From positions 62,001 through 126,000 of the forward strand of contig WNYE01000009.1 in assembly GCA_021396245.1 (NCBI GenBank): DNA of 64,000 nt, written 5' to 3'. Made by a program: the position numbers and the translations under genes. The number at the start of each line of letters is the position of its first letter. Position 1 is the first letter of the stretch. Positions 24,483 to 35,735 of this stretch are shown piece after piece. The notes under the pieces were generated by a model. It was not told where the DNA came from. It saw only the letters and a program-made list of their open reading frames with translations, and did not search any database. This DNA comes from Sporothrix humicola (Eukaryota; Ascomycota; Sordariomycetes; Ophiostomatales; Ophiostomataceae).

Positions 24483-26139
24483 ATGCCGAGCCCGGCCAAA
24501 GATGGCACCTCGGCGGTGCCCACCCTACTGCCGCCGTCGTCGCTGTACCCGCCACCGTCGTCGCCCAGCGGCCACCGGACGCTTAGAAAGCTCCAGTCGG
24601 CGCACAATCTTGGGGCCAAGGCCAACAGCAGCACATCAATGATCTCGCAGCAGCGCCTGCTCCAGCAGCAGCAACTGCACTACCACCACCAGCAACATGC
24701 ACAGCAACAGCTGCAGTCGATCCAGGCGCAGCAGCAGCGCTCGTCGTCGCCCGTCCGTCGGAACATTAGCAATATCAGCAACACGGCGACGCTCGGCACC
24801 GGTGTCTTGGGATCCGGAAGTATGGGATCAATGGGACCGCCCAGCAACACAAACGCCAGCAACACCGGCAGCACCCGGTCGCCGCAAAGGGGCCGCGCCA
24901 ACAGCGACGCAATGAGCATCCAGCAGATCGGCGCGGCGGCGAGTGCCAATGCCAGCCGACGGCCATTGTTGGGACGCTCTCCCGCACTTGACGCGCTCTC
25001 GATCGACCGTCTTGTCCGCGACGGGCCGCCCGACGGCGACGTGGTCGGCGCACTCAACAACCTGCGGTGGAAGATTCTCGAGACAGGAATCAAGAGCGAC
25101 AGTGATGGAATGGTATGTCCACGTGTGTATACTTATATGTTTATTTCGCCAGGCACTAACTCTTCAGTCCTCGGCGCGCATCTACGTTTGGTTGATTCTG
25201 CTCGACTGCCCTGTGCTCGAGACAGACGCCTACCTCTCTCTCGTCCACCGCGGGGCCTCACCAGCCTACTCCAAGATCCGCAACGACACTTTCCGCACTC
25301 TCACGACCGACCCGCTGTTCCGCCGCCGTGTCAGCGAAGCCAGTCTCATCCGCCTTCTTAATGCCATTGCCTGGAAGCTGCATGATGTTCGCGAAGAGAA
25401 AAGTCTCAAGCACCCGCCGATGCTGCCATTGAATGCCACACGCCAGTCATTACCCAGCACACAACAGCAGGAAAGCGGTGGGAAGGGCGTCCTCAGCATG
25501 CTCAACAATGCCGCAGCGGCGGGCTCAACATCCGCCAACACTTCACCAGCCGCCAAGAATCGTGCTCGCGCGCTCACACTAACTACCGAAGGCTCCGAGA
25601 CCAGCGCCGCCGCCGAGCCCGGCACCTATGTGCAGGGCATGAACGTGCTGGCAGCGCCGTTCTTGTATGCCGCACGTAGCGAGGCCGAGGCCTTTGTGGC
25701 CTTCCACCACCTGTTGACAAAGGAGTGCCCTGGCTACATCCGTGGCGCCATGGACGGCGTCCACAAGGGCCTGGCACTCGTCGATAAGGTGCTGGCCATT
25801 GTTGACTCCAAGCTCAGCTTGTATCTGCTGTCCAAGAACCTGTCGGCCGAGATCTACGCCTTCCCCTCGGTGCTGACCCTGTGCGCCTGCACGCCGCCGT
25901 TGCCCGAGGTTTTGAGGTTGTGGGACTTTTTGTTTGCCTATGGCCCGCACCTCAACATTCTGTGCATTGTTGCGCAGCTCATGATGATCCGCAACCAGAT
26001 CCTGACCAGCCCAAGCCCCAACAAGCTGCTCCGGTCGTTCCCTGCCCTGCAGGCTGACTCGATCAAGCGCGTCACTCTCACCATCATCCGCAAGCTGCCG
26101 GCAGACGTCTACGCCGAGATTGTCAACCACGCTTTATGA
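24483..26139 (+). CDS. BUB2: Mitotic checkpoint GAP Bub2 (TBC domain)
   Basis: Two exons, 24483-25112 and 25168-26139, encode 533 residues. The 55-nt intron has GTATGT, CACTAAC and CTTCAG. I chose the ATG at 24483, which follows a CACA context; the frame is open further upstream, but that part reads like leader. The N-terminal 165 residues are low complexity with poly-Q and Ser/Asn runs. The TBC GAP domain follows: RIYVWLILL, then IRNDTFR with the arginine finger Arg253, and YVQGM with the glutamine finger Gln366. A Ser/Ala-rich insertion of about 70 residues lies between them. The C-terminal half (SLYLLSKNLSAEIYAFPSVL, LRLWDFLFAYG) matches Bub2 rather than general Rab GAPs. Bub2 with Bfa1 inactivates the GTPase Tem1 at spindle poles and holds back mitotic exit or septation until the spindle is positioned. 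Confidence 0.93.
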
Positions 26140-27492
26140 GGTGTTACAATGACGAGATGCAAATAAATATGTTACATACCAAAATCAAAAGACGGCGCTG
26201 GACGCTGTCTACGCCTCAAGCCACACAACAAGCCAGGCCACAGCCCTATGCATCGTCAATGATTGAGTCACGCCGTCGCCTTGCGGACATGGCATCTGCG
26301 GCGTGATGAGGGCGGTAATGTGGCACATGCCACGGGCCGAGTCGTTGCCTCGTCTCTGATGGACTCTACTGGGCCTCCAACTAGGCTTTGGGACAGGTCT
26401 GCGGTCTTGAGCTCGCCCAGTTGAGACTCCAGAGCGAAGTTGTTGCTCCAACAGAAGACTCATCCAACATCACCAACTTCCACGGGGCAGAATCTGTTGA
26501 CGGGCCTGTGGGGGGCCTCGGCCGTTATGGTTGAGGCCATCCGAACAAGATCCAGAGCACGGCGGTTGCCACAGTCAACCAGGCGGCATCATATTACCTG
26601 AAAGGATTTTTGGAGGAATGAGCAGCGGCAGGCCATTGTTCCATTTAGCCGCCAACGCAGCTGTTGGGAAGAACACCCATGGGCGGAACATGGAAGGACA
26701 AAAGAAAGGACAGGCTCAAGGCTTTATTTTTGTTTTTCTGTTCTGATCCACAGCGGGTAGGCTTTTGTGTCTTTATATTTGCCGGGTAGGAGATTCGGGG
26801 AAAACGGGTAGGGAAAAGGAAGAAGGTCTGGGAAAAGGTTATTGTCTATTACAGGGTTCGCACAAGGAGATAAGTGGCACGATACAGAAGCCAGAGACAG
26901 ACGAGATTACGACATTATGACCATTTTTACACTTGATTTTCTTTGATTTTATCCCACGCTCGCCGTTTCTTTACGTTTGCGTAGAATGATCCAGATCACA
27001 GCCGTTGCCAAGCATTGCTTGTTTTCGGCGGCTAAGGCTGCTTCTGTCAATTTTGTGTCATCCAACAAGAACCGGACTTGGTCAAATTCAAATCTTGTAG
27101 AAATGTATTGAGAAATATCGCCAACTGTCCATAAAGGCTGCACAAATCACTCTCCGTCCACGATTGTCGGTTCAGTAACCTTTGCGAATTTTCTGAGGCG
27201 GCATATCGTGCATACATCCCCTTTTGTGTGGCATCCCATTCAGATCGTGTTCCTGCAGCAGTGTGGCGACACTTTGGTCTCAGAGGAACATGGCTCATCG
27301 GCCGTAAGTGGCGCAATGTATTGACGATGAAATTCAAAGTCAACAGTTACTCAAAAGACACATTCTTCATACAATCATGAGATATTTGGTCTTCCTTTCG
27401 TCCAATCTACAATGAATCATTCTTCAGGCCGTCTTGTTCTTTACTTTTTCCCCTCCCAGTTAACAAAATATTTCCATTTTGTTTACTTTTTG

Positions 27493-27518
27493 AAAAAAAA
27501 AATTTTTTTTAAAAAAAA
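27493..27518. repeat. A10-T8-A8 homopolymer block
   Basis: Consecutive runs of about ten A, eight T and eight A, followed by more A/T runs up to 27560. It may act as a nucleosome-depleted element or be a retroposition or replication-slippage scar; only the composition is certain. Confidence 0.6.
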
Positions 27519-28057
27519 TGATAGTTTTTTCTTATTTAAAAAAAAAGACAAAAAAATAATACACAGGAACAGAAAACCAGAAGAATAACCACCAAAAACT
27601 AATGACGAAATGTCTTTCACAAGATCACACGCTAGATCTGATCGGAGATCTCCAAGATTTCGCTCCTGTGCCAGGTTTTGACTCGTGGAGGGGGGATGGA
27701 GGGGGTAAAATGCTACCCTGGCGAAAAGAGAAGATGAAAATATAAACGTCACAACCAATCTATTCTTCCGCTGAAAGCTGCCATGTGCCACCCACCCACC
27801 TGCCTTTTATCTATAGAAGGCTTCTTTTCGAATGCCTCCCGTCTCTGTTGCCTTTTCTGGTGTTATGCCTTGTTTTATGGATCTTATGGCGCTCTCATAA
27901 CAGCCTTGTTTTCCTTACCCTTTTCCTCTGTCTGCGTTCTTTTGGCCCTCTTTGGGATGTGTCTTTAATATCCCGTTATCTGTCGTTTGTTTTGTCGGCC
28001 AGCACGTTATATGTTTTGAGGGTTGCTACAATTAACAACCGGTTTCTCCCACACGGG

Positions 28058-28090
28058 TTTCCCATGCCTCTTCCCATGCTCTTCCCATGC
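28058..28090. repeat. 11-bp tandem repeat, three units
   Basis: TCTTCCCATGC occurs twice in perfect tandem (28069-28079, 28080-28090), preceded by a diverged unit TTTCCCATGCC at 28058-28068. It lies in the probable leader or promoter of the Cys-rich secreted protein gene. Confidence 0.7.
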
Positions 28091-28508
28091 TTCCATTTTG
28101 TTCCTTTCTTCCGTTGCGTGTCTTGTCATCTTGTATATTAGAAAATATCTCCCCACCCCAATCTCACGTTTCAATCTTGCAAGTTTTTTGAATTCCTTTT
28201 GATTTTCATCAGTTTCGATCGTCATTCGCTTTTGCATCACCGCTGTTTTGATTTTGCGACAACCACCGCCATTCGCTACCCAACATTCGCTTTGTTTTTG
28301 TTTTCCTTTGTCGAAATTCATCGTTCGCCATTTTTTACGTCGAGTACCAAATAAACGCATCAATCAACAACCGCTACTTTCTTAATACATCAGCATCACC
28401 AAGACTTTATTAGACATCTTTTTCATTGCGCATCTTTCATCGACCACATACATCAAATCTCACGAAATAATAATATTTCACCCTCACTAGAGGGTCACAC
28501 ACGGCGAT

Positions 28509-29181
28509 ATGGGGTCTCCTCTCGCCCTCATTATCGCGATTGTAGCGATGCTGTGCACAGTAACCGTCGCAGACCAGCCGCAGCCACATCCCGGATCACA
28601 ACAGCAGATCTATGCGCCACGAACAGCTGCCAATCCACGCAAACGGGCACCCTCCATTTGCGAAGAGACATATGGCCCCGGGTCGGTCTCGTGCGGCGAC
28701 GAAAAGGCATCAATGTGCTACAACCCGAGCATAGGACAGGTACGACGACGTGATTAGTTATTACGCCTTTCTTACGGCTTCCTCAACAGATGTTTACTGA
28801 CCGCATCTAGTCCTGTTGTTCAGATAATGGATATTGTGACCGCGGCCAATACTGTGCCCCCGTCCCCGGATACTGCTGCTTGGATGTGAGTCTCTCCGGG
28901 TTATGCCGATTTTGAATTTGCCTTTCCGTCTTGCTGACACCTTCCAGAACGAGGATCTTCAGGCATGTGCCAAAAACGCCGGCTTCGAGCTTCCCTCGTC
29001 AATAGCAACGCTGACTACGACCGACCTTTCCACCAACTCGTCAACAACAAAACCGGGCGAGAACACTAGTACGAGCACACCGTACGTACAAGTGTCGGCT
29101 GTGGGCGGCAAAGAGCGGTGGACGCTGGTTTGGATGAGCTTGGGCATTGGCATCGTGGGCGTGATCATGACGACCTTTTAA
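28509..29181 (+). CDS. Small Cys-rich secreted protein, probably GPI-anchored
   Basis: Three exons: 28509-28739, 28811-28885 and 28948-29181, giving 179 residues. Donors are GTACGA and GTGAGT; acceptors are TCTAG and TCCAG. The first 21 residues form a signal peptide (LALIIAIVAMLCTVTVA). The mature part has ten cysteines in a compact domain: ICEETYG, SCGDE, MCYNPSIGQSCCSDNGYC, QYCAPVPGYCC, then ACAKNAGF. A Ser/Thr-rich linker suited to O-glycosylation follows, and a C-terminal hydrophobic segment (LVWMSLGIGIVGVIMTTF) after a small-residue region fits a GPI-attachment signal. Proteins with this cysteine pattern are widespread in filamentous ascomycetes and unnamed. A cell-surface role is inferred; the possibility of an effector is open. 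Splicing is well supported because it joins the cysteine motif without gaps. Confidence 0.82.
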
Positions 29182-29748
29182 AAGGAGACGAGGGGAGGGG
29201 AGCGAACAGAGGAACAGTGAGGATAGAAGCTCGCATTTATATACCTAATTTAATATCACCTAATATCGACCGACATCACTTTCAGTGAATAACTCGTTAT
29301 AAATATGAAATATATTCTTTTAATGTACGTTGACTTGAAGAAGTCGAACTGAATAATGATAAAAAAGGGTCCTTGAAGGAGGATGTAGAAAGTAAAGAGT
29401 TAAATGAAATGTATGTTGTGCGGGTCCCTGTATTTGGTAGGGAGATGATGTAGTTTTAAATGCCCAAAAGTATGCAAAAATGAAGATCAACGCCCGAATG
29501 TGATAGAAAAGAAAAAAAATGAATCCCGTAGCCATAAATGCGTGACAAAATGTAAAATGTGAAAAATGGTGTGAAAGAAAGGTGAGAAATAAAAATAATA
29601 GTATGTGTGAAAGATGCCAACATGCTTTTAATGGGTTGCTGAAAGCTTTTGTTTATCGTGAGGCATGGAAAAAGAAGTGAAAAAAGGAAATGTAAAAAGG
29701 TGGAAAGAATGTGAAGAAAGTAATCAAAAGATCGAAAGCCGGCGTCCC
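29182..29748. other. Convergent 3' spacer
   Basis: AT-rich sequence of 567 bases between the Cys-rich protein gene and the Izh3-like gene. It should hold both 3' untranslated regions. No gene is seen. Confidence 0.5.
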
Positions 29749-31296
29749 TTAGTAGGCAGGGCAGCCGTCCTTGGCCTGGCGGAAGGCATTTGAGAAGAAC
29801 TCCTGCATGGCCGAGTAGTGGAACAGGATGCCGCCCAGCACGGCCAAGTGCCACAGGTTGTGGCTGCCGCCAATGTAGTCAAACATACCCGGCCGCCACC
29901 GCTCAGGGACCTTGCTAGCGTAGACGAGGGCGCCGGTCAGGTAGACGGCCAGCGACTTGGCAATGGGCAGGTAAAACTCCCACACAAACGACGGGCCGCG
30001 GGTGGTCATGATCTGGAGGACAGGCACGAAACCGGTGGTGGCCAGGCCGACATAAAAGGCAACACGGGCCCAGGCCATGTCGGCGCGGTTGAAGAACGGG
30101 TGCCACGGCAGGATGACGCCACCAATGCCGAGGATGGCCGTCATGGACATGTAGACCCAGCGGCTGAAGGGCTCGCAGTAGAATGCCGTGTACTCGGTGG
30201 TCATGATGGATGCGGCCACCAGCAATGAAATACCAGTGTAGTCGACACAGGCGAGCGACGAGATGAGCTCGGCGTCGGCAATCGAGTTCATGGTGTGCCA
30301 GATGGTGCTGCAGACCAGGCACTGGCACGCCGCGAAGAAGAAGACGGCGGCAATAAAGACATCTGTCTTGGTGCTGAGGTGGAAGTTGACGCTTGTCGGG
30401 TAAAAGTAGAGGGCAATTGCGAGCACAACGACAATGCCGAGGCCGTGCGACCAAATGTTGACGAGCTCGTTGGACACGCGGAACATGGACCGGAAGCACG
30501 CCGCCTTGGTCTCGCTGAAGCGGTAGCCGCGGACAATGTGCGGGTTGATACGCCAAGGAACGGGGAGTTCCTCGTAGCTCAGCAGGCCGTTCTGCCGTGA
30601 GTTGGCAATGGCCCGCTGAATGTGCTCCTCGAGCGTCTCGGCCGCCTTCTTGGCCCGCTCAAAGCTCTCGTCGACAACCTCGCGAGCCCGCTCAATGCCC
30701 TCGTCCATGACCCGCCGGCCCTCGTCCATAAAGAGACCGGCAGCGTCGGTGGCGTGCGAGATGCTCCGCTCGCGGAACTTGTGGGCGTGGTTCTCAAAGT
30801 CGGACAGCATGTCGTCGAGCAGCTCAATGCCGACGCGGGCCTTGTCGTTGAGCGACTCGGCTGCCGCCAATGCCTCCTGGTACCGCACCTCGATCGTCTC
30901 GACCATGATCTGCAGACGCCGCCGACCGGCACCGAGCACTTCCTCGGACGCCTGTGAGCAGCGTGTGCGGACAGCCTGCAGAGTGGCATGTGCCCGGGCA
31001 ATGCTCGAGTCAATAGAAATCTCGCCATAGCTCTCCAGACTCTCGAGCCGCCGCTCGAGCTCCGTCAGAAACAAATCAAACTTGAGCAATAGGCTCTCCT
31101 CGCTGTCGATAATGTGGTTGACGAGCGACTTTCGCCGCGGGCGACTGAGGGAAGATTGCCGGCGCCGGCGCACGGGGGCCGCATCGGTCGGGGTCTGTTC
31201 GGTGCCGGTCGCCTTGGCTTCGCTGGAACCCTCAAGAGGGTTGCGGTTGCTTGTCGAGGTGTTGCAAGACATCTTGGAGGCGGCAAAGTCCATCAT
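29749..31296 (-). CDS. Izh3-like PAQR (AdipoR/hemolysin III) membrane protein
   Basis: Single exon of 515 residues from the ATG at 31296. The frame stays open to 31434, but the extra 46 residues look like leader and I prefer the MMDFAASKM start. The N-terminal 230 residues are soluble and largely helical, with repeated charged coiled-coil-like segments (DEGIERAREVVDESFERAKKA region). The C-terminal half carries seven predicted membrane helices with the PAQR motifs: NELVNIWSHGLG, S-x3-H in STIWHTM, and the HNLWHL-x-VLGG motif in the last loop. The long N-terminal extension matches yeast Izh3 rather than the shorter Izh1/2/4. PAQR proteins are linked to zinc and sterol homeostasis and ceramide signalling; the histidines probably coordinate a metal. 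The exact activity is unproven. Confidence 0.9.
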   Translation of the reverse strand: MMDFAASKMSCNTSTSNRNPLEGSSEAKATGTEQTPTDAAPVRRRRQSSLSRPRRKSLVNHIIDSEESLLLKFDLFLTELERRLESLESYGEISIDSSIARAHATLQAVRTRCSQASEEVLGAGRRRLQIMVETIEVRYQEALAAAESLNDKARVGIELLDDMLSDFENHAHKFRERSISHATDAAGLFMDEGRRVMDEGIERAREVVDESFERAKKAAETLEEHIQRAIANSRQNGLLSYEELPVPWRINPHIVRGYRFSETKAACFRSMFRVSNELVNIWSHGLGIVVVLAIALYFYPTSVNFHLSTKTDVFIAAVFFFAACQCLVCSTIWHTMNSIADAELISSLACVDYTGISLLVAASIMTTEYTAFYCEPFSRWVYMSMTAILGIGGVILPWHPFFNRADMAWARVAFYVGLATTGFVPVLQIMTTRGPSFVWEFYLPIAKSLAVYLTGALVYASKVPERWRPGMFDYIGGSHNLWHLAVLGGILFHYSAMQEFFSNAFRQAKDGCPAY

Positions 31297-32421
31297 GTCT
31301 TGAGAAGAAGGGAAAAGGAGGAACAAAACAGTCCAATATGCCCTCGCTCGGAAATATGTATGGCGGATCGGGGCAGCGTCGGATTTTAAGAGGAGCAGCG
31401 AGGGGAAACAAGGGTAGATAGAGGAAAATGACAAGAAAAAGAGAGGGGAATTCCCGGTTCGCGAGCGGCGGCAGTCCTCTTTCTCGAGCGGTCCGAGGCA
31501 CGTCCGCCGCTATTGTTGTTTCGAGTCTGCTTCGGAGTGTCTCCGGGTCGTTGTCGGTATACAAGTCGTCGTAAATGTCGTCGGATATATGCTTGGTGTA
31601 AAGGAATGTGTCAATGCTGCGTAAATACAGCAATTGGGTCGAAAGGGGCGGATTCGTCTTGTATTTCGGCCGTGGAAATTGAAATTGAGGGGGAAGTGAG
31701 AGTCAAAATGGCAACGTCGTATGCAGCCGAATAAAATGGCGCTCGCCGAGTTGGTCGTTGGCCGTCGTGGGGAGGAGAAGGGGAGAAAGTCGGCAGAACT
31801 CTTGGAAGAGTTGCAGAGTTGGAGAGTTGGCGGCGTCGTAAACTCTCACAAGTGGAAGAGAGGGCAAAGAGACCAGGAGAGAGACGAGAGAATAGCGGAA
31901 ATTTCGCGTTTGTGTGCCGGAAGTCGGCGGGACCATGGCAGAGAGTTGGAAAGAGCGTGGAGAAGGGGCCGTTGCTTGTCCCAAACGGGAAATTGCCAAT
32001 GCAGCCCCAAGCCAGGAAGGGCCAATGGCCGTGGGTGGCCCCAGGCGCCTGAAGCGACGGTGCTTTTTTACAGGCCAGTGGCGGCCAACAGGGTCCTTTT
32101 CCCCCCCTTTCAAACGTGCTGCAAGAATTGGGTTCCAGAGGGCGAATGTGCACATTGCAGGTTTCCTAGTGTCTTGGCTTGTGAAGACTGTACGAGCCAC
32201 AGTTCTGATTATGTAATTTCGGTCAGCCACAAGGCCCAAACGCCCTGGGAGTGCAGGTCCAGAACGCCCTAACGCGGTAGAGCAATCCATTGGTGAACTT
32301 GACCTGCAAACATCACCACTCCAGATTGACCTCACTTTCGTTCTTTCGACGACATCTACGACATCGCAATTATACATTTTGGCCACGTCTTTTATCAGTC
32401 ACGACACAATATACCGCCGAA
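31297..32421. other. Divergent promoter region of the Izh3-like and THOC5 genes
   Basis: About 1.1 kb between two divergent starts. Only short frames without similarity are present. The 31750-31900 part is GA-rich on the + strand, and GC-rich CCAATGGCCG-like words lie near 32015-32040. No RNA gene is seen. Confidence 0.45.
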
Positions 32422-33189
32422 ATGCAGACAGACAGCATCGTCACGGACGAGGGCCTCGTTGCTCTCCTCGAAGCTTCAACACAGGCTCGCAAGCAAGCTC
32501 TCGAGCTCATCGACCACGCCACAAAGAACGCCGAGGCCGACCCGGCGACACTGGCACCGATGCTGGAGCGCGCGGCCGAGATTGCGCGTGGCCAGAAGCT
32601 GCTTATCGCCAACATTGCCCAGCTGCGCAATCTGCATCGCACGGCTTATTTTGCTGCTCGCGAGACGAAATCGCAAACGGCCGAGGCGCGCCAGGAGGTC
32701 GACCGGCTGCACCAGCAGCTGCAGAACCTATACTATGAGCAGCGGCATCTCCAAGGCGAGATTGCCGCGTGCGAGAATTACGAGTAAGCCACGGTCCCCA
32801 ACATCTCTAGTTCTCTATAGAACGCCCTACTAACCTTTCAGCCATTCATATATGCACCTGCCTTTGATTCCCGTCGAGGAGTTCCTCGAGATCCACCCCG
32901 AACATGTCGACGCCGACGAGGAGACGCTGATGACGGCGCGCATCGGCTACGAGAAGCAGGAGCGTGAGGCGTTGGAGCGGCAGAAGAACGAGCTTCTTAA
33001 GAAGAAGCTCAAGTTGATTGCCGAGAACAAGAAGCGCAAGGACGACCTGGCCAACCTCGACAAGGACCTGGAGAACTTTATTGATGTGAGTATCTTCCAT
33101 GTGGCAGCACTTTCTTGGCTTCTGAATATCGTACTGACCCACGACAGGCTGCCAAACCCATCCAGAATCTCTTCGAAAAGGTCGTTTGA
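32422..33189 (+). CDS. THO complex subunit 5 (THOC5/Fmip family)
   Basis: Three exons: 32422-32783, 32842-33085 and 33148-33189, giving 215 residues. Introns show GTAAGC/CTAACCTTTCAG and GTGAGT/CGACAG; the last exon is only 14 codons (AAKPIQNLFEKVV). The protein is almost entirely helical and coiled-coil, with the family's core QNLYYEQRHLQGEIAACENY, followed across the intron by DHSYMHLPLIP and EFLEIHPEH, and then a charged helix (EREALERQKNELLKKKLKL). These motifs match the THOC5/FMIP family, truncated to the N-terminal half as is usual in filamentous fungi. THOC5 is part of the THO/TREX complex coupling transcription to mRNA export. It is much shorter than the 683-residue human protein. Confidence 0.9.
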
Positions 33190-34400
33190 GCAAACGCATC
33201 GATCCCATCTGCGAACAGCAGATCACGAAACGAATTTACGACATCACGACCTCGATATACCCATAAGCACACGGCCATACCACGTATGATCCAACACGGC
33301 TGTCCTTTGCCTGTTGGTCGCCGTCCGTTGCCCGACTACGACATTGCTATCGTCATATCTCGGAGATAGGGCGCGATGGTTGCTTCACAATCCTTCACGT
33401 CAAACCACGTGGCATTACGGACCAGCGGTATATTTCCTAATCGCCTTGTTTGCCCGGAGCACGCGACACGCCGGACAGTCATTTCCTACCCCTGGATCGG
33501 AACGGAGTTTCGCGCACGTGGCACGGCCTTGGCACCACACCAAAAATCCTGAAGAAAGTAAAGTCCGGGGCAAGGCACCAGCGGCAGCAAACAGCATTTC
33601 GGATTGAGTGTGGCACACAGCCATGCAGCACGGCAATATCCGGTGCCGTGGCCTTTGGTCTGGCCAGATCAACAGCAGCCAGCCACGCTTGGCGTACGCA
33701 TTTATCAGCATTGGCAGTGTATGTTGAGTGCTGGCAGGGTACCAATGGGCTAATAGCAACTTTCTAGAAGCTGGACAATGCAGACGGAACGGAGAAAACG
33801 GAGGTATATAGGCGAATACGTGGCTTGCATATCGTGGAAGAATATTGGAAAGACGAAACATAACGGTGGCCGATACACTGGGCGGTCATGCCATATTCAT
33901 ATGCATATAGATCTTGGAACGGCACCGTTATGCTGCCAAATCAATGACTTAATTAATCCGAAGATGGTGATTCCTGTGCCTCGGCCCTATTCTTTCTTGT
34001 GACATTGTAGTTGCGTTATGAAGTATGCGCCTCATGAGACACTATCTTCTGTTTATCCCCCTTTGTTCGCTGTTCTTTTTTTAGAAGTTTAGATCACATA
34101 TCTCCAGATATCTCCAGAAACCTAAAAATTAATTCGTCGATCGATAAAGTTTCCATTGTAACTGCGCAAGTTGTGACTTGGAAAGTATCGTTGTAGATAT
34201 CGAAACGGAGAAAAAGAATGCGGCTGCCTGGAACGGGGCCAGCTACCACGGTAGCTCGACCGCGAACACGAGGTTCTTCCGTTAGCTTCTTGGTTCCGGC
34301 ATGCGGGGACCGGGCGACAAGAATAGGAATTTGCGGGGGGAAAGAATGTAAAACAAGAAAAGAAAAGGAGATAAAGGAAGAAAAATGCGGCCCGGTCATT

Positions 34401-34490
34401 TCTGCGACACTCCGGGACACATGGCGATGCCGGGCAACATTCTTTTGGGCTAGGACTGTAGGAGGCTGAGGCAATCCGGAGTGTCGCAGA
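34401..34490. repeat. 15-bp perfect inverted repeat
   Basis: TCTGCGACACTCCGG at 34401-34415 is repeated as its exact reverse complement at 34476-34490, with a 60-base spacer. The arms do not extend further in either direction. It could be the remnant termini of a miniature transposable element, or a transcribed hairpin. I saw no flanking target-site duplication. Confidence 0.75.
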
Positions 34491-34975
34491 TAAGATACAT
34501 TTTACTGTTGCCTAACAGAGATGCATTGAAACTAAGGTTCTCACAGAACAAGCCACAAGATAGTCGAAAAAATACAGTGCAAGGGCGAATGAATAAAAAT
34601 GAAAGAAGACAAAATATGAGGATTTAAGTCAATAAAATGTGGAATACATGAAGTGAAACGGTGGCGGATGAGGAATGTGCAGATTGAAGAAGCAATCAAT
34701 AGCGTCATGCAGTCGATGTACCTTAAAACGGAGAGTTCCAACGACAAGATACAACCAAAATTATGTGCCTACATCAAAGTTACTGACACTCACTCTAGTG
34801 ATACATTTTTATTTTGTATCCATTTACGTGTATAGATCGCATAAAATATACCCAATCGAGCGCTTAGAACTGTCATCAAAACGGTGAGGGTAGCTTGCGA
34901 TATCAGACACAGCCCAGTTCCTCCCAGATTCTATTTTGCTGCACATACAATTATTAGAAGATCTAGAACCTCATG

Positions 34976-35735
34976 TCTTTTACACGGTAACTGCCCTCAG
35001 TACATCAATTTCTGTAACTTCTAAACTTATTGCAGTACATGTCTGGAGAAGCCACGTCAGAAACCGCGAGCACTTTATTGTCTTACATCGCAGCACCATG
35101 ATGCTGTGCTACAATGGCGCTTGTAAGAGTTACTCTCTACTGATGTACTCGCCCGGAATCAATCCTAGTGTACTGAAAATATCCAATAGTCTGTGATAGA
35201 TGGGTTGCCTCGATACGGCTGAGAACAGCTGGCATAAGGACCCGTCTTAGCTTGTACACATCTACAGAACACGGACTGTACAATATATCGTCTCGAATAC
35301 ACGCCTTACAGGCTTATTAAGATATGTAGCACACACAAGCATATTATAGCCATACTCGGTAGTCTGCCCTACTGTCATGGTCGATAGTCTGGACGGCTAA
35401 ATCGTTGACATTATAGGTACAACTCACAGGACAAGGAGTGTAATGGCCAAGAGAGAGCTTGTAGGGCTGTGAAATCTATTATCGGGCGACTGGAAAACGT
35501 GAACTGTTTCCACAGTCATGAATTTTCTATGAAAGGTACCGTCTCAGCTTCATCTCCTCCTTGCACACGCATGAAATCGTTTCGTAGCACATGTTTTCCT
35601 TTGGCAATCATCACCGTTGGGGCCACAGCAAACTCTACAAGGCTGAAAAGGAGACAGTGTACGACATATAATGCTTGCACTCTAGAAAATGAGAAAGTAT
35701 CAAACAGTCAGTCATTAGCGTCGGGCAACGAGATG
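34976..35735 (-). pseudogene. Possible decayed coding sequence
   Basis: On the minus strand, one frame is open for 66 codons ending at a TGA (35516-35518) and reads as plausible protein (VQALYVVHCLLFSLVEFAVA, then APTVMIAKGKHVLRNDF and QGGDEAETVPFIENS). Further down the same strand, another frame gives TVGQTTEYGYNMLVCATYLN and PIYHRLLDIFSTLGLIPGEY between stops. The interruptions, the frame change and the lower GC of the region fit a dead gene or transposon copy. I cannot name the family, and chance cannot be excluded in AT-rich DNA. Confidence 0.22.

Larger units (their letters stand above)
26140..28508. other. Intergenic region between BUB2 and the Cys-rich secreted protein gene
   Basis: About 2.4 kb without a supported gene. 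It holds the BUB2 3' region, an A10-T8-A8 homopolymer block near 27493-27518 with further A/T runs to 27560, and a long T/C-rich leader-like part (27780-28500) preceding the next gene, with an 11-bp tandem repeat at 28058-28090. Short frames in the T/C-rich part, including a hydrophobic one of 118 residues starting at 27785, are explained by composition. Confidence 0.5.

Noticed and set aside
31297..31434. 46-residue N-terminal extension of the Izh3-like protein
   Set aside because: Its composition looks like a translated leader, and the tandem ATGs at 31296/31293 precede the typical hydrophilic start.
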